A DNA stretch of 64,000 nt from Streptococcus infantis (GTDB lineage Bacteria > Bacillota > Bacilli > Lactobacillales > Streptococcaceae), in assembly GCF_019929575.1 (NCBI RefSeq), contig NZ_JAHZPU010000004.1:1-64000 (forward strand). The letters run 5' to 3'. Both the position numbers and the translations under genes were made by a program. This document shows, in pieces, positions 47,607-59,739 of this stretch (position 1 is the stretch's first letter; the number at the start of each line of letters is the position of its first letter). The notes beneath the pieces are model-generated. The model saw only the letters and a list, made by a program, of their open reading frames with translations, had not been told where the DNA came from and made no database searches.

Positions 47607-48704
47607 ATGACCATTACAGGTATCATCGCGGAGTTCAATCCCTTTCATAATGGCCACAAATACCTACTGGAACAGGCAGAGGGACTGAAAATCGTTGCCA
47701 TGTCTGGGAATTTCATGCAGCGTGGGGAGCCTGCTATCGTGGATAAGTGGACACGGGCTCAGATGGCGCTGGAAAATGGGGCGGACTTAGTGGTAGAATT
47801 GCCCTTTTTAGTCAGTGTCCAAGCAGCGGACTTCTTTGGACAAGGAGCAGTAGATATTTTGGCACGGTTGGGGATTGATAGCCTAGCTTTTGGGACAGAG
47901 GAAGTTCTGGATTACCAGAAAATTGCTGACTTATACACAGAGAAAGGTGCTGAGATGGAGAAATTTGTGGATAACTTATCTGATTCTCTTTCTTACCCTC
48001 AGAAAACGCAAGCTATGTGGAAGGAATTTGCAGGTCTTGATTTTTCAGGCAATACGCCTAATCATGTCCTTGCTCTCGCTTATGCCAAGGCGGTTGCAGG
48101 ACGAAACATCAGACTTCATCCGATTCAGCGTCAAGGAGCCGGCTATCATTCTGTGAACAAAGATGTAGACTTTGCCTCGGCCACAGCTCTCCGTCAGCAC
48201 CAAAGTGATAAAGATTTCTTAGAACGCTTTATGCCTTCTGTTAACCTTTTTGAGCAGGTCAGTAAGGTGAGCTGGGATGACTATTTTCCTTTGCTCCGAT
48301 ATCAAATCTTGTCAAATTCCGACCTAACCACCATCTATCAGGTCAATCAAGAAATGGCTGTACGCATCAAGGATGCCATCAAGACAGCCCGGTCTGTTGA
48401 CGAATTGGTCGAAGCGGTTGCCACCAAGCGGTACACCAAGGCGCGTGTACGTCGTTTATTGACTTATATCTTGGTACAAGCCAGAGAATGTGCCTTGCCA
48501 GAAGCTATTCATATCCTTGGATTTACCGAAAAAGGCAGGCAACATCTCAAGTCTCTGAAAGAGCAGGTTAATCTAGTTAGCCGAATCGGTAAAGAGCCCT
48601 GGGATGCCATGACTCAAAAGGCAGACCAAATTTATCAACTGGGAGACCCAAGTATCGCAGAACAAAATTTTGGTCGAGTGCCAATTAAAATCGAATCAAA
48701 CTGA
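47607..48704 (+). CDS. tmcAL: tRNA(Met) cytidine acetate ligase
   Basis: A 365-residue nucleotidyltransferase fold (YlbM) that forms N4-acetylcytidine at tRNA-eMet position 34, using acetate. [16 protein letters not shown] carries the HNGH motif near the start. Followed by a terminator at 48704. Confidence 0.93.
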   Translation: MTITGIIAEFNPFHNGHKYLLEQAEGLKIVAMSGNFMQRGEPAIVDKWTRAQMALENGADLVVELPFLVSVQAADFFGQGAVDILARLGIDSLAFGTEEVLDYQKIADLYTEKGAEMEKFVDNLSDSLSYPQKTQAMWKEFAGLDFSGNTPNHVLALAYAKAVAGRNIRLHPIQRQGAGYHSVNKDVDFASATALRQHQSDKDFLERFMPSVNLFEQVSKVSWDDYFPLLRYQILSNSDLTTIYQVNQEMAVRIKDAIKTARSVDELVEAVATKRYTKARVRRLLTYILVQARECALPEAIHILGFTEKGRQHLKSLKEQVNLVSRIGKEPWDAMTQKADQIYQLGDPSIAEQNFGRVPIKIESN

Positions 48705-48729
48705 GTCTACTTTGAGGTAGGCTTTTTTA
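48704..48729 (+). terminator. rho-independent terminator after tmcAL
   Basis: AGTCTAC / GTAGGCT short stem (one G-T) with T-run. Confidence 0.6.
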
Positions 48730-48764
48730 GTTTATTTCGAATAAATAGATAGAAAAAGAAAAAT

Positions 48765-48806
48765 CTTGTACAAGTTCCTGACAATTTTATTCTTTTCGTG
48801 TATAAT
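48765..48806 (+). promoter_or_regulatory. yefM-yoeB promoter with palindromic operator
   Basis: The -10 is TATAAT (48801-48806), the -35 is CTGACA (48778-48783) and the spacer is 17. The palindrome CTTGTACAAG (48765-48774) ends 3 bases upstream of the -35. Its core TGTACA is the motif recognised by YefM-YoeB in E. coli. Confidence 0.7.
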
Positions 48807-48836
48807 AATGGAATAGAGGTAAAACGAGGTATGGTT

Positions 48837-49091
48837 ATGGAAGCAGTTCTTTACTCAACATTCCGAAATCATTTGAAGGACTATATGAAGAAGGTAAACG
48901 ATGAGTTTGAACCTTTGACTGTGGTCAACAAAAATCCTGACGAAGACATTGTCGTCCTTTCAAAGAGTGAGTGGGATAGTATTCAAGAAACCTTGAGAAT
49001 TGCTCAGAATAAGGAGCTTTCTGACAAGGTCTTGCGAGGAATGTCCCAAGTTCGTGCAGGACATACTCAGGTGCATGTGATAGAGGAGTGA
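48837..49091 (+). CDS. yefM: YefM-type antitoxin
   Basis: An 84-residue Phd/YefM antitoxin. AVLYSTFRNHLKDYM gives the DNA-binding half, and EDIVVLSKSEWDSIQETL is typical. The start at 48837 has GAGGT nearby; an upstream ATG at 48831 touches it. The yoeB gene follows 3 bases later. Confidence 0.88.
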   Translation: MEAVLYSTFRNHLKDYMKKVNDEFEPLTVVNKNPDEDIVVLSKSEWDSIQETLRIAQNKELSDKVLRGMSQVRAGHTQVHVIEE

Positions 49092-49094
49092 TGG

Positions 49095-49349
49095 ATGCTA
49101 CTCAAGTTTACAGAAGATGCCTGGGCGGATTATTGCTACTGGCAAACTCAAGACAAGAAAATGCTAAAAAGAATCAACAAACTAATTAAGGATATTCAAC
49201 GCGATCCTTTCACAGGCATAGGGAAACCAGAGCCACTCAAATACGATTACCAAGGAGCGTGGTCACGTCGTATTGATGCAGAAAATCGCATCATCTATAT
49301 GATGGATGGTGATAGCGTCGCTTTCTTGTCCTTTAAAGATCACTACTAA
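49095..49349 (+). CDS. yoeB: YoeB-type mRNA interferase toxin
   Basis: An 84-residue toxin of the RelE superfamily, cutting mRNA on the ribosome. PEPLKYDYQGAWSRRI is the family core, and it ends in DHY with the catalytic His-Tyr pair at the C-terminus. It is paired with the antitoxin just upstream and followed by a terminator. Confidence 0.88.
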   Translation: MLLKFTEDAWADYCYWQTQDKKMLKRINKLIKDIQRDPFTGIGKPEPLKYDYQGAWSRRIDAENRIIYMMDGDSVAFLSFKDHY

Positions 49350-49374
49350 GTCCACTGAGAGGTGGACTTTTTCT
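49348..49374 (+). terminator. rho-independent terminator after yoeB
   Basis: AAGTCCAC / GTGGACTT stem with TTTTT. The rest of the gap to 49565 is AT-rich and carries only the rny promoter region. Confidence 0.75.
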
Positions 49375-49564
49375 AATTTGTGTGTAAAAAAATCTTTAAA
49401 AATTTAATTAGTAACAATACCCTAGTTTATTAGGAAAAATAAGGATTTTTAGCCTTGAAATGACCAAAACAACTTCAAATTAAGGTTTGTTAAAAATGAT
49501 TTTTTATGGTAGAATGTATAAGAATGCATATCATTCGGATAAACAAATAAATTGAGGTAAAAAC

Positions 49565-51178
49565 ATGGAAATTATGGCGATTGTTATCGTTGTTTTTGCC
49601 GTCATCATTGGTTTAGTCATTGGATATGTCAGCATCTCAGTCAAGATGAAATCATCACAAGAGGCTGCGGAGTTGATGCTTTTAAATGCTGAACAAGAAG
49701 CAACTAATTTACGAGGACAAGCAGAGCGCGAAGCGGATTTATTACTCAATGAAGCTAAGAGCGAAAGCAAGTCTCTTAAAAAAGAAGCACTATTGGAGGC
49801 TAAAGAGGAAGCCAGAAAATACCGTGAAGAAGTGGACGCTGAATTTAAGTCAGAACGTCAAGAACTCAAGCAAATCGAAAGTCGTTTGACCGAACGTGCT
49901 AGCAGTCTTGATCGTAAAGATGATAATTTAACGAACAAAGAAAAAACACTTGAACAAAAAGAACAAAGTATTTCTGATAGAGCAAAAAACCTTGATGTAC
50001 GTGAAGAACAACTAGAAGAAATTGAGAAACAAAAGCAAGCTGAACTAGAGCGTATCGGAACTCTGACTCAGTCGGAAGCAAAAGACATTATCTTGGCTCA
50101 GACAGAGGACAACTTGACTAAGGAAATTGCTAGTCGCATTCGTGAGGCTGAGCAAGAAGTTAAGGAACGTTCAGACAAATTGGCTAAGGATATCTTGTCT
50201 CAAGCCATGCAGAGAATTGCTGGTGAGTATGTAGCTGAGTCTACCAATTCTACAGTTCATCTGCCTGATGATACCATGAAAGGTCGTATCATTGGTCGTG
50301 AAGGACGTAATATCCGTACTTTTGAAAGTTTGACAGGGGTTGATGTTATCATTGATGATACGCCCGAAGTGGTAACCTTGTCAGGTTTTGATCCTATCCG
50401 TCGCGAGATTGCCCGTATGACGATGGAAACCTTGCTTAAGGATGGTCGTATTCACCCGGCTCGTATCGAAGAGTTGGTTGAGAAAAATCGTCAAGAGATC
50501 GATAACAAGATTCGTGAATATGGTGAAGCTGCAGCCTATGAAATTGGTGCACCGAACCTTCACCCAGACTTGATGAAGATCATGGGTCGCTTGCAGTTCC
50601 GTACGTCATACGGACAAAATGTCTTGCGTCATTCGATTGAAGTGGCTGAGTTGGCTGGTATCATGGCTAGCGAACTTGGTGAAAATGCTACCCTTGCTCG
50701 TCGCGCGGGATTCCTTCACGATATTGGTAAAGCCATTGACCGTGAGGTAGAGGGTAGCCACGTTGAGATTGGTACTGAATTAGCGCGCAAGTACAAGGAA
50801 CACCCAGTTGTGATCAATACCATCGCTAGTCACCACGGTGATGTAGAACCTGAGAGTGTGATTGCAGTTATCGTTGCCGCGGCGGATGCCTTGAGTGCTG
50901 CCCGTCCAGGAGCTCGTAGCGAATCACTTGAAAGCTACATCAAACGTCTCCATGATTTAGAGGAAATCGCTAATAGCTTTGAAGGTGTTCAAAATAGCTT
51001 TGCCCTTCAAGCTGGTCGCGAAATCCGCATTATGGTAAATCCAGGTCAAATCAAAGATGACAAGGTCACAATCTTGGCTCATAAAGTTCGTGAGAAAATC
51101 GAAAACAATCTCGATTACCCAGGAAATATCAAGGTAACCGTGATTCGTGAATTTCGTGCAGTTGATTATGCAAAATAA
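49565..51178 (+). CDS. rny: ribonuclease Y
   Basis: The 537-residue membrane-anchored endoribonuclease starts global mRNA decay. N-terminal transmembrane helix (about 3-25), a long coiled coil (about 30-200), a KH domain ([17 protein letters not shown]) and an HD domain (LHDIGKAID). Normal length. Confidence 0.96.
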   Translation: MEIMAIVIVVFAVIIGLVIGYVSISVKMKSSQEAAELMLLNAEQEATNLRGQAEREADLLLNEAKSESKSLKKEALLEAKEEARKYREEVDAEFKSERQELKQIESRLTERASSLDRKDDNLTNKEKTLEQKEQSISDRAKNLDVREEQLEEIEKQKQAELERIGTLTQSEAKDIILAQTEDNLTKEIASRIREAEQEVKERSDKLAKDILSQAMQRIAGEYVAESTNSTVHLPDDTMKGRIIGREGRNIRTFESLTGVDVIIDDTPEVVTLSGFDPIRREIARMTMETLLKDGRIHPARIEELVEKNRQEIDNKIREYGEAAAYEIGAPNLHPDLMKIMGRLQFRTSYGQNVLRHSIEVAELAGIMASELGENATLARRAGFLHDIGKAIDREVEGSHVEIGTELARKYKEHPVVINTIASHHGDVEPESVIAVIVAAADALSAARPGARSESLESYIKRLHDLEEIANSFEGVQNSFALQAGREIRIMVNPGQIKDDKVTILAHKVREKIENNLDYPGNIKVTVIREFRAVDYAK

Positions 51179-51185
51179 ATAAGAA

Positions 51186-51214
51186 AGAGCAGTTGAAAAA
51201 TTACTGCTTTTTTG
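51186..51214 (+). terminator. rho-independent terminator after rny
   Basis: AGCAGT / ACTGCT stem with a 9-nt loop and T-run. Confidence 0.6.
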
Positions 51215-51257
51215 TTACACTAGATAGAAAGATTGTAGCGAGCAGAAATGGCTTTAG

Positions 51258-51941
<684 letters not shown>

Positions 51942-51965
51942 ACTATAGAAAACAGGTACAAACAA

Positions 51966-52280
51966 ATGATGCTTAAACCCTCTATCGATACCTTGCTTGA
52001 TAAGGTACCATCAAAATATTCACTCGTAATCTTGGAAGCAAAACGTGCTCACGAATTAGAAGCTGGAGCACCTCCAACTCAAGAATTTAAATCTGAAAAA
52101 TCAACTCTTCGTGCTTTAGAAGAAATTGAATCAGGGAATGTAACCATCCACCCAGATCCAGAAGGAAAACGCGAAGCTGTTCGTCGTCGTATCGAAGAAG
52201 AAAGACGATTGAAAGAAGAAGAAGAAAAGAAAATCAAAGAGCAAATCGCGAAAGAAAAAGAAGAAGGTGAAAAAATTTAA
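51966..52280 (+). CDS. rpoZ: RNA polymerase omega subunit
   Basis: A 104-residue subunit. The [20 protein letters not shown] start and the RAHEL motif are typical. The C-terminal half is highly charged (Glu/Lys repeats). The start may be 51966 or the next codon, 51969. It lies between gmk and priA. Confidence 0.92.
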   Translation: MMLKPSIDTLLDKVPSKYSLVILEAKRAHELEAGAPPTQEFKSEKSTLRALEEIESGNVTIHPDPEGKREAVRRRIEEERRLKEEEEKKIKEQIAKEKEEGEKI

Positions 52281-52364
52281 GGTTGGGGGGACTCAATCTT
52301 ATTTTTTCTATTGCAAGAATACTCACTCAAATGAAACGATTTAAGAAGAGAAGGAGGTGAGGAT

Positions 52365-54761
52365 ATGGCTATTGCAAAAATCATTGTGGATGTTCCCTTG
52401 ATGCAGACAGACCAGCCCTATAGCTACAAGATTCCTGAGGAATTTGAAGAGATACTGGAAGTTGGCATGCGGGTTCATGTACCTTTTGGGAAGGCAAATC
52501 GCTTGATTCAGGGAATTGTTCTTGGAATGGAGTCTCAATCTGATGCAGATGTGGCAGACGAGGACTTGAAAGAGATTGCTGAGGTGCTGGACTTTTCTCC
52601 TGTTTTAACAGAGGAACAACTCTGGCTAGCAGAGGAGTTACGTAAATCAGTCTTCTCCTACAAAATTTCCATTCTAAAAGCTATGCTTCCGGGATTTTTG
52701 AATTCTAGCTATGATAAGTTCCTCTATCCTCTGGAAGGCTTAAGTCAAGAAGATAGAGAACGCTTATTTGGTTCACAGGAGTCTCTAGCATTTTCATCTC
52801 TCGACCTAGAAAAGCAAGCTGAGATGATGCGATTGACTCGAAAAGGGCTTTTAAAACTAGAGTACCAGGCTGTGGATCAGAAGAAGGTTAAGACGCAGTC
52901 TTGGGTTGAAGTTCATCTTGAACAGTTAGAAAAGCTAGAAATTTCAAATCGTGCCAAGAAGAAATTGGAACTGCGAGAATACTTATTAGTACATCCTGAA
53001 ACAGTTCCTTTGGCTGATTTGTTAGAACATTACTCACGTGAACAAGTTAATTTCTTTGTGGAACATGGTGCTATCACCATAGTGCAAAAAGAAGTGCAAC
53101 GTTCAGCGGCTTATTTTGAAGGTATTGAATCTAGCCAATCTTTAGAGTTAAATCCAGAACAAAAAGAAGCCTGTGAGGCGGTTGTTGGAGCGATTGGGAA
53201 GAAACACCCTCCCTTTCTTTTACAAGGAATCACTGGAAGTGGGAAAACGGAGGTTTACTTGCAGATTATCCAAGGGGCTTTGGATTTGGGAAAAACAGCG
53301 ATTGTTCTAGTCCCAGAAATCTCTCTGACACCTCAAATGACCGAGCGATTTATTGCTCGTTTTGGTGAGAAAGTTGCCATTCTCCACTCTGGCTTGTCCA
53401 ATGGTGAGAAGTACGATGAATGGCGCAAGGTGGAGCGAGGAGAAGCCCAGGTAGTTGTTGGTGCTAGGTCTGCCATTTTTGCACCTTTGAAAAATCTAGG
53501 GGTAATCATTATCGATGAGGAGCACGAGGCCAGCTACAAGCAAGACAGTAATCCTCGTTATCATGCTAGAGATGTGGCCATTTTACGAGCTCAGTACAAT
53601 CAAGCTGCCCTAGTCCTTGGTTCTGCAACACCGAGTTTAGAAAGTCGTGCGCGTGCTGGTAAGGGTGTTTATCAACATCTACGTCTGATGCAACGGGCCA
53701 ATCCTTTAGCAAGTATTCCTGAAGTTCAACTGATTGACTTCCGTGATTATATTGGGCAAAATGAAACGTCAAACTTTACACCACCTCTGATTGAGGCAAT
53801 ACAAGATCGACTGGATAAAAAAGAGCAAGTGGTTCTCATGCTCAATCGTCGTGGTTATTCTAGCTTTGTCATGTGTCGGGAATGTGGGACGGTAGATACT
53901 TGTCCCAACTGTGACATTTCCCTGACGCTTCACATGGATACCAAGACTATGAATTGTCATTATTGTGGTTTTTCTAAGGAAATTCCTCATGTCTGTCCAA
54001 ACTGTCAAAGTCGCAGTATTCGTTACTATGGAACAGGAACTCAGAAAGCCTACGATGAGCTAGCGGAACTCTTTCCAGAGGCACGCATTCTACGCATGGA
54101 TGTGGATACAACTCGTAAAAAAGGCAGTCACCAAGCTTTACTTGAGCAGTTTGGCAAGGGTGAAGCGGATATTCTTCTGGGAACCCAGATGATTGCCAAG
54201 GGCTTGGATTTTCCAAATGTGACCCTTGTCGGAGTTCTCAATGCGGACACAGCCTTGAACCTGCCTGATTTCCGTTCTTCTGAGAGAACCTTTCAACTCT
54301 TGACCCAGGTGGCAGGACGAGCAGGAAGAGCTGAAAAAGCTGGGCAGGTCTTGATCCAGTCTTACAATCCTCAGCACTATGCTATTCGCTTTGCCAAGGA
54401 TCAGGATTACGAAGGTTTTTATGCCTATGAAATGGGTATCAGACGTCAGTTGGGTTATCCACCTTATTATTTCACAATTGGAATTACCTTGTCTCATAAG
54501 AAAGAAGAAGAGGTTCTTAGAAGAGCTTATGGAGTCATGGAAATATTGCGGTCAGGTTTGTCAGATGCTAGTATCATCCTTGGCCCAACGCCAAAACCTA
54601 TCGCTCGTACCCACAACCTCTATCATTACCAGATTTTAATTAAATACCGTTTAGAAGATGAGCTAGGGCCAACCCTCAACCAGGTCTTAGCCTTGACTCA
54701 AGAACGGGAAAATAGTGAGCTCCGTCTCAGCATTGACCATGAGCCACAGCAATTTTTATAA
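52365..54761 (+). CDS. priA: primosomal replication helicase PriA
   Basis: A 798-residue DExH helicase that restarts stalled forks. The N-terminal DNA-binding domain is followed by Walker A GITGSGKTE, DEEH, and a zinc site of eight cysteines (CREC...CPNC...CHYC...CPNC). A C-terminal helicase domain with QVAGRAGRAEK follows. The start follows AGGAGG. fmt begins 12 bases after the stop. Confidence 0.96.
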   Translation: MAIAKIIVDVPLMQTDQPYSYKIPEEFEEILEVGMRVHVPFGKANRLIQGIVLGMESQSDADVADEDLKEIAEVLDFSPVLTEEQLWLAEELRKSVFSYKISILKAMLPGFLNSSYDKFLYPLEGLSQEDRERLFGSQESLAFSSLDLEKQAEMMRLTRKGLLKLEYQAVDQKKVKTQSWVEVHLEQLEKLEISNRAKKKLELREYLLVHPETVPLADLLEHYSREQVNFFVEHGAITIVQKEVQRSAAYFEGIESSQSLELNPEQKEACEAVVGAIGKKHPPFLLQGITGSGKTEVYLQIIQGALDLGKTAIVLVPEISLTPQMTERFIARFGEKVAILHSGLSNGEKYDEWRKVERGEAQVVVGARSAIFAPLKNLGVIIIDEEHEASYKQDSNPRYHARDVAILRAQYNQAALVLGSATPSLESRARAGKGVYQHLRLMQRANPLASIPEVQLIDFRDYIGQNETSNFTPPLIEAIQDRLDKKEQVVLMLNRRGYSSFVMCRECGTVDTCPNCDISLTLHMDTKTMNCHYCGFSKEIPHVCPNCQSRSIRYYGTGTQKAYDELAELFPEARILRMDVDTTRKKGSHQALLEQFGKGEADILLGTQMIAKGLDFPNVTLVGVLNADTALNLPDFRSSERTFQLLTQVAGRAGRAEKAGQVLIQSYNPQHYAIRFAKDQDYEGFYAYEMGIRRQLGYPPYYFTIGITLSHKKEEEVLRRAYGVMEILRSGLSDASIILGPTPKPIARTHNLYHYQILIKYRLEDELGPTLNQVLALTQERENSELRLSIDHEPQQFL

Positions 54762-54773
54762 GAAGGAGAAGAT

Positions 54774-55709
54774 ATGACAAAATTAATCTTTATGGGGACA
54801 CCCGACTTTTCAGCAACCGTTTTGAAGGGACTTTTGTCAGACGATCGCTATGAGATTCTAGCAGTTGTAACTCAGCCAGACCGTGCTGTCGGACGTAAAA
54901 AAGTTATCCAAGAAACCCCAGTGAAACAAGCTGCCAAAGAGGCAGGACTTCCTATCTATCAACCTGAAAAATTATCAGGTAGTCCAGAAATGGAAGCTAT
55001 CATGAACTTGGGCGCTGATGGGATTGTAACAGCCGCCTTTGGGCAATTTCTCCCAAGTAAACTCCTTGATAGCATGGATTTTGCAGTCAATGTTCATGCT
55101 TCCCTCCTTCCTAAACACCGTGGTGGTGCACCCATTCATTATGCCTTGATTCAGGGTGATGAGGAGGCAGGAGTAACCATTATGGAAATGGTCAAGGAAA
55201 TGGATGCAGGAGACATGATTTCTCGTCGTAGCATTCCAATTACAGATGAGGACAATGTTGGAACCTTATTTGAAAAATTGGCAATTGTTGGTCGTGATCT
55301 GCTTTTGGATACGTTGCCTGCATACATTGCTGGCGAGATTCAACCAGAACCACAGGACCTAAGCCAGGTTACATTTTCGCCAAATATCAAACCTGAGGAA
55401 GAAAAATTGGACTGGAACAAGACCAATCGTCAACTCTTCAACCAAATACGTGGGATGAATCCATGGCCAGTTGCTCATACCTTCCTCAAGGGCGAACGCT
55501 TCAAAATCTATGAAGCTCTACCAGTAGATGGTCAAGGGATTCCAGGTGAGATACTCTCCATCGGCAAGAAAGAATTGATCGTCGCAACAGCAGAAGGAGC
55601 TTTGTCTCTTAAACAGGTTCAGCCAGCAGGAAAACCTAAGATGGATATTGCTTCCTTCCTCAACGGTGTGGGACGAACTTTGGCAGTAGGAGAACGATTT
55701 GGTGACTAA
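54774..55709 (+). CDS. fmt: methionyl-tRNA formyltransferase
   Basis: A 311-residue enzyme formylating initiator Met-tRNA. The FMGTPDFSA start, [18 protein letters not shown] (HxxLLPxxRG) and the C-terminal domain are complete. RBS AGAAGGAG. Overlaps rsmB. Confidence 0.96.
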   Translation: MTKLIFMGTPDFSATVLKGLLSDDRYEILAVVTQPDRAVGRKKVIQETPVKQAAKEAGLPIYQPEKLSGSPEMEAIMNLGADGIVTAAFGQFLPSKLLDSMDFAVNVHASLLPKHRGGAPIHYALIQGDEEAGVTIMEMVKEMDAGDMISRRSIPITDEDNVGTLFEKLAIVGRDLLLDTLPAYIAGEIQPEPQDLSQVTFSPNIKPEEEKLDWNKTNRQLFNQIRGMNPWPVAHTFLKGERFKIYEALPVDGQGIPGEILSIGKKELIVATAEGALSLKQVQPAGKPKMDIASFLNGVGRTLAVGERFGD

Positions 55710-57015
55710 AGTAGAAACGGCTAGAAGTTTAGCCCTAGAGGTATTGGAGGATGTCTTTATCCAACAAGCTTACTCCAATATCGCCTTAAATAAACATCTC
55801 AAGGGAAGTCAACTATCAGCTGCAGATAAGGGTTTGGTGACAGAGCTTGTGTATGGTACTGTAGCTCGAAAACTTACATTGGAGTGGTACATTTCTCACT
55901 TTATTGAGGATAGAGATAAGCTAGATAGCTGGCTCTATGTTCTGCTTCTCATGAGCGTCTATCAACTCCAATACTTGGATAAGCTTCCTGATCATGCAGT
56001 GGTCAATGAAGCGGTAGAAATTGCAAAAGCTCGTAAGAAGGGTAGTGAAAAACTGGTCAATGCTGTTCTTCGTCGTATTTTGCGTGAGGGCTTGCCAGCT
56101 ATTGCCAGTATCAAACGTAAAAATAAGCGTGATTCCATTGCCTACTCTTTACCAGTTTGGTTGATTTCGAAACTCAAGGAAGAGTATGGAGAAGAGCGAG
56201 CTCAAGCTATTTTTGAAAGTCTATTGCAACGGAATAAAGCCAGTATCCGTGTGACCGATTTGAGCCGAAAAGAGGAAATCAAAGCTTTGCTTGGTGCAAG
56301 TGATTCTCTTTTATCTCCTGCTGGTCTGGTTAAGGAACAGGGGCACTTTGCAGGCCATGATTTGTTTGCTGAAGGGACTATTACTATCCAGGATGAGTCT
56401 AGTCAGTTGGTTGCACCGACACTAGAGTTACAAGGAGATGAGCAGGTTTTAGATGCTTGTGCGGCCCCTGGTGGAAAGACCGCCCATATGGCATCCTATT
56501 TGACGACAGGTCAGGTAACGGCTCTAGATCTCTACGATCATAAACTCACTTTGATTCAAGAGAATGCAGAGCGACTAGGTGTAGCGGACCGTATCCAAAC
56601 GCAAAAACTGGATGCTCGAAAAGTGCATGAATTTTTTGGTAAGGATCAATTTGATAAGATTCTTGTTGATGCCCCTTGTTCAGGGATTGGTCTATTGCGT
56701 CGAAAACCAGATATCAAATATAATAAAGAGACAGCAGATTTCGCGTCATTACAGGAAATTCAGTTGGAAATATTAGGTAGTGTTTGTCAAACGCTACGTA
56801 AAGGTGGTATAATAACTTATAGTACCTGCACTATTGTCTCTGAAGAGAACTTTCAAGTTGTTCAAGCATTTTTAGAAAGTCATCCAGAGTTCGAGCAGGT
56901 TAAACTAGAACACGAATGTAAGGATATCGTGAAAAATGGTTGTATCCTCATTACTCCGGAATTATACGGAAGTGATGGATTCTTCATCAGCCAATTTCGC
57001 AAGATATCCAAGTAG
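55702..57015 (+). CDS. rsmB: 16S rRNA m5C967 methyltransferase
   Basis: A 437-residue methyltransferase (Sun/RsmB). N-terminal NusB-like domain, SAM site [10 protein letters not shown], and two catalytic cysteines in DAPCSGIG and YSTCTI. The start is a GTG at 55702 within the end of fmt, nine bases after AGGAG; the TTG at 55699 is the alternative. It precedes the phosphatase and kinase pair. Confidence 0.9.
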   Translation: MTKVETARSLALEVLEDVFIQQAYSNIALNKHLKGSQLSAADKGLVTELVYGTVARKLTLEWYISHFIEDRDKLDSWLYVLLLMSVYQLQYLDKLPDHAVVNEAVEIAKARKKGSEKLVNAVLRRILREGLPAIASIKRKNKRDSIAYSLPVWLISKLKEEYGEERAQAIFESLLQRNKASIRVTDLSRKEEIKALLGASDSLLSPAGLVKEQGHFAGHDLFAEGTITIQDESSQLVAPTLELQGDEQVLDACAAPGGKTAHMASYLTTGQVTALDLYDHKLTLIQENAERLGVADRIQTQKLDARKVHEFFGKDQFDKILVDAPCSGIGLLRRKPDIKYNKETADFASLQEIQLEILGSVCQTLRKGGIITYSTCTIVSEENFQVVQAFLESHPEFEQVKLEHECKDIVKNGCILITPELYGSDGFFISQFRKISK

Positions 57016-57030
57016 GAAGGAACTGACACA

Positions 57031-57771
57031 ATGGAGATTTCATTATTAACAGATGTGGGTCAGAAACGTACAAATAATCAAGACTATGTCAATCTTTTTG
57101 TCAACCGTGCCGGTCGTACAATGATCATCTTGGCTGACGGGATGGGAGGACACCGTGCAGGTAATATTGCTAGCGAAATGGCGGTAACTGATTTAGGTGT
57201 TGCCTGGGTTGATACTCATATTGACACCGTTAATGAAGTTCGCGAATGGTTTGCCCACCATCTAGAAGTTGAAAATCAAAAGATTTATCAAATGGGTCGT
57301 GATGAAGCCTATAAGGGAATGGGGACAACATTAGAGGCACTTGCTATTATTGATAATCAGGCTATTTATGCCCATATTGGAGATTCTAGAATTGGTCTCA
57401 TTCGTGGTGAAGAATACCGTCAACTGACAAGTGATCATTCTTTGGTTAATGAATTGCTCAAGGCAGGTCAATTGACACCTGAAGAGGCTGAAGCACATCC
57501 ACAAAAGAATATCATCACCCAATCTATTGGGCAAAAAGACGAAATTCAACCTGACTTAGGAATTGTCAGCTTGGAAGCAGGTGACTATCTGGTCATGAAT
57601 AGTGACGGTCTAACCAATATGATTTCAGGCAGTGAGATCTATGATATTGTGACAAGCGATATCTCTCTTGATGATAAGGCAGCCACCTTGGTACGCTTTG
57701 CCAACAATGCCGGAGGGCTTGATAATATTACAGTAGCCCTTGTTTCGATTAAGGAGGAGGCGGCAGAATGA
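57031..57771 (+). CDS. phpP: PP2C-type serine/threonine phosphatase PhpP
   Basis: A 246-residue manganese phosphatase that counters StkP. The motifs [38 protein letters not shown] and DNITVALV give the metal ligands. Its stop overlaps stkP by 4 bases. Confidence 0.95.
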   Translation: MEISLLTDVGQKRTNNQDYVNLFVNRAGRTMIILADGMGGHRAGNIASEMAVTDLGVAWVDTHIDTVNEVREWFAHHLEVENQKIYQMGRDEAYKGMGTTLEALAIIDNQAIYAHIGDSRIGLIRGEEYRQLTSDHSLVNELLKAGQLTPEEAEAHPQKNIITQSIGQKDEIQPDLGIVSLEAGDYLVMNSDGLTNMISGSEIYDIVTSDISLDDKAATLVRFANNAGGLDNITVALVSIKEEAAE

Positions 57772-59651
57772 TCCAAATCGGCAAGATTTTTGCCGGGCGG
57801 TATCGGATTATCAAACAAATTGGCCGTGGAGGTATGGCAGATGTCTACCTGGCCAAGGATTTGATTTTAGATGGGGAAGAGGTAGCTGTAAAGGTCTTGA
57901 GGACTAACTACCAGACTGACCCGATTGCTGTTGCTCGTTTTCAGCGTGAAGCACGTGCAATGGCTGACTTAGATCATCCCCATATCGTTCGGATAACGGA
58001 TATCGGCGAAGAGGACGGTCAACAGTACCTAGCTATGGAATATGTAGCTGGTCTTGATCTCAAGCGCTATATCAAAGAACACTATCCCCTCTCAAATGAA
58101 GAAGCTGTCCGTATCATGGGTCAGATTCTCTTGGCGATGCGCTTGGCGCACACTAAAGGTATTGTCCATCGTGACTTAAAACCTCAAAATATTCTTTTAA
58201 CTCCTGATGGAACGGCCAAGGTAACGGATTTCGGGATTGCCGTAGCCTTTGCAGAGACCAGTCTGACTCAGACCAACTCCATGTTGGGTTCTGTTCACTA
58301 CTTGTCACCTGAGCAGGCTCGTGGTTCAAAAGCAACGTTCCAAAGTGACATCTATGCCATGGGGATTATCTTCTACGAGATGCTAACAGGCCATATCCCT
58401 TATGATGGTGATAGTGCAGTGACTATTGCACTCCAGCATTTCCAAAAACCTCTTCCGTCAGTTATAGCTGAAAATCCATCTGTTCCCCAAGCTTTGGAGA
58501 ATGTGGTCATCAAAGCAACTGCTAAAAAGCTTACAGATCGATACCAGTCGGTTTCAGAGATGTATGTTGATTTATCTAGCAGTCTATCTTATAACCGCAG
58601 AAATGAACCTAAACTTGTTTTTGATGATACCACTAAGGCAGACACAAAGACATTACCAAAGGTTTCTCAGACAACCTTGACCTCTATTCCTAAGGTTCAA
58701 CCACAGTCAGAAAACCATCAGGCAACTAAAGCTATCCCAGAAGTAGATGCTAAAAAATCCGAGGAAAAACCAGTGAAAAAACGTCGTTTTAAAGCACGTT
58801 ATCTAGTTCTACTGGCAAGTTTTGTACTGGTTGCCGCTTCTCTGGTGTGGATTTTATCTAGAACACCAGCTACCATCGATATTCCAAATGTGGCAGGACA
58901 AACAGTCGCTGAAGCCAAGGAAACCTTGAAAAAAGCCAACTTTGAAGTTGGTGATGAAAAGACTGAGGCTAGCGAAACAGTGGAGGTAGGGCGAGTTATT
59001 CGAACAGACCCTGAAGCAGGTAGTAACCGTAAAGAGGGAAGTAAGATTAATTTGATTATTTCATCTGGTAAGCAATCCTTTAAGATTGGCAATTACATTG
59101 GTCGAAAATCTACTGATGTCATTGCAGAGTTGATAGCGAAAAAAGTTCCTGAAAATCTCATCAAAGTTGTAGAAGAGGAATCAAATGAAACAGAGGCAGG
59201 CCTTGTTATGAAACAGAGTCTGTCAGAAGGAACCACTTATGATCTTAGTAAGGCGACAGAGATTACCTTGACCGTTGCTAAGAAGGTGACGACCGTGACC
59301 ATGCCAAGTTATATTGGATCAAGTCTTGAATTTACCAAGAATAACTTGATTCAGATAGTAGGTGTAAAAGAGGCTAATATTGAAGTGGTAGAAGTCTCTA
59401 CAGCTCCAGAAGGCACTGCTGAAGATACAGTAGTTAGTCAAAGTCCAAAATCAGGTGAAAAAATAGATTTAAGTACGACCCGTATTAAGATTTCTATCTA
59501 TAAACCGAAAACACCACCATCATCTTCTTCTGTCCCATCTTCAAGCCAGCGCAATACTAATAGAACGGACAATACAGTGCCATCACAAGGTTCAACAACT
59601 CCATCTTCGTCTTCGCAAACTCATGTGAACGAACATAACACAGATAACTAA
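57768..59651 (+). CDS. stkP: serine/threonine kinase StkP with three PASTA domains
   Basis: The 627-residue receptor kinase controls cell division. Kinase domain (about 10-275) with [29 protein letters not shown] and [10 protein letters not shown]. Juxtamembrane linker (about 276-340), transmembrane segment (about 345-363), then three PASTA units (about 368-435, 436-507 and 508-583). A Ser/Thr-rich hydrophilic tail (about 584-627) follows. S. pneumoniae StkP has four PASTA units in my memory, so one is missing or replaced here. A terminator follows at 59654. Confidence 0.93.
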   Translation: MIQIGKIFAGRYRIIKQIGRGGMADVYLAKDLILDGEEVAVKVLRTNYQTDPIAVARFQREARAMADLDHPHIVRITDIGEEDGQQYLAMEYVAGLDLKRYIKEHYPLSNEEAVRIMGQILLAMRLAHTKGIVHRDLKPQNILLTPDGTAKVTDFGIAVAFAETSLTQTNSMLGSVHYLSPEQARGSKATFQSDIYAMGIIFYEMLTGHIPYDGDSAVTIALQHFQKPLPSVIAENPSVPQALENVVIKATAKKLTDRYQSVSEMYVDLSSSLSYNRRNEPKLVFDDTTKADTKTLPKVSQTTLTSIPKVQPQSENHQATKAIPEVDAKKSEEKPVKKRRFKARYLVLLASFVLVAASLVWILSRTPATIDIPNVAGQTVAEAKETLKKANFEVGDEKTEASETVEVGRVIRTDPEAGSNRKEGSKINLIISSGKQSFKIGNYIGRKSTDVIAELIAKKVPENLIKVVEEESNETEAGLVMKQSLSEGTTYDLSKATEITLTVAKKVTTVTMPSYIGSSLEFTKNNLIQIVGVKEANIEVVEVSTAPEGTAEDTVVSQSPKSGEKIDLSTTRIKISIYKPKTPPSSSSVPSSSQRNTNRTDNTVPSQGSTTPSSSSQTHVNEHNTDN

Positions 59652-59653
59652 CC

Positions 59654-59690
59654 AATCTTTGTCACAGTTTTTGTGACAAAGATTTTTTTT
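59654..59690 (+). terminator. rho-independent terminator after stkP
   Basis: AATCTTTGTCACA / TGTGACAAAGATT stem with T-run. Confidence 0.85.
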
Positions 59691-59739
59691 CCTCCGAAAT
59701 TATGATAAAATAAAATGGAGTTTGACAAAGGAGGGAAAC

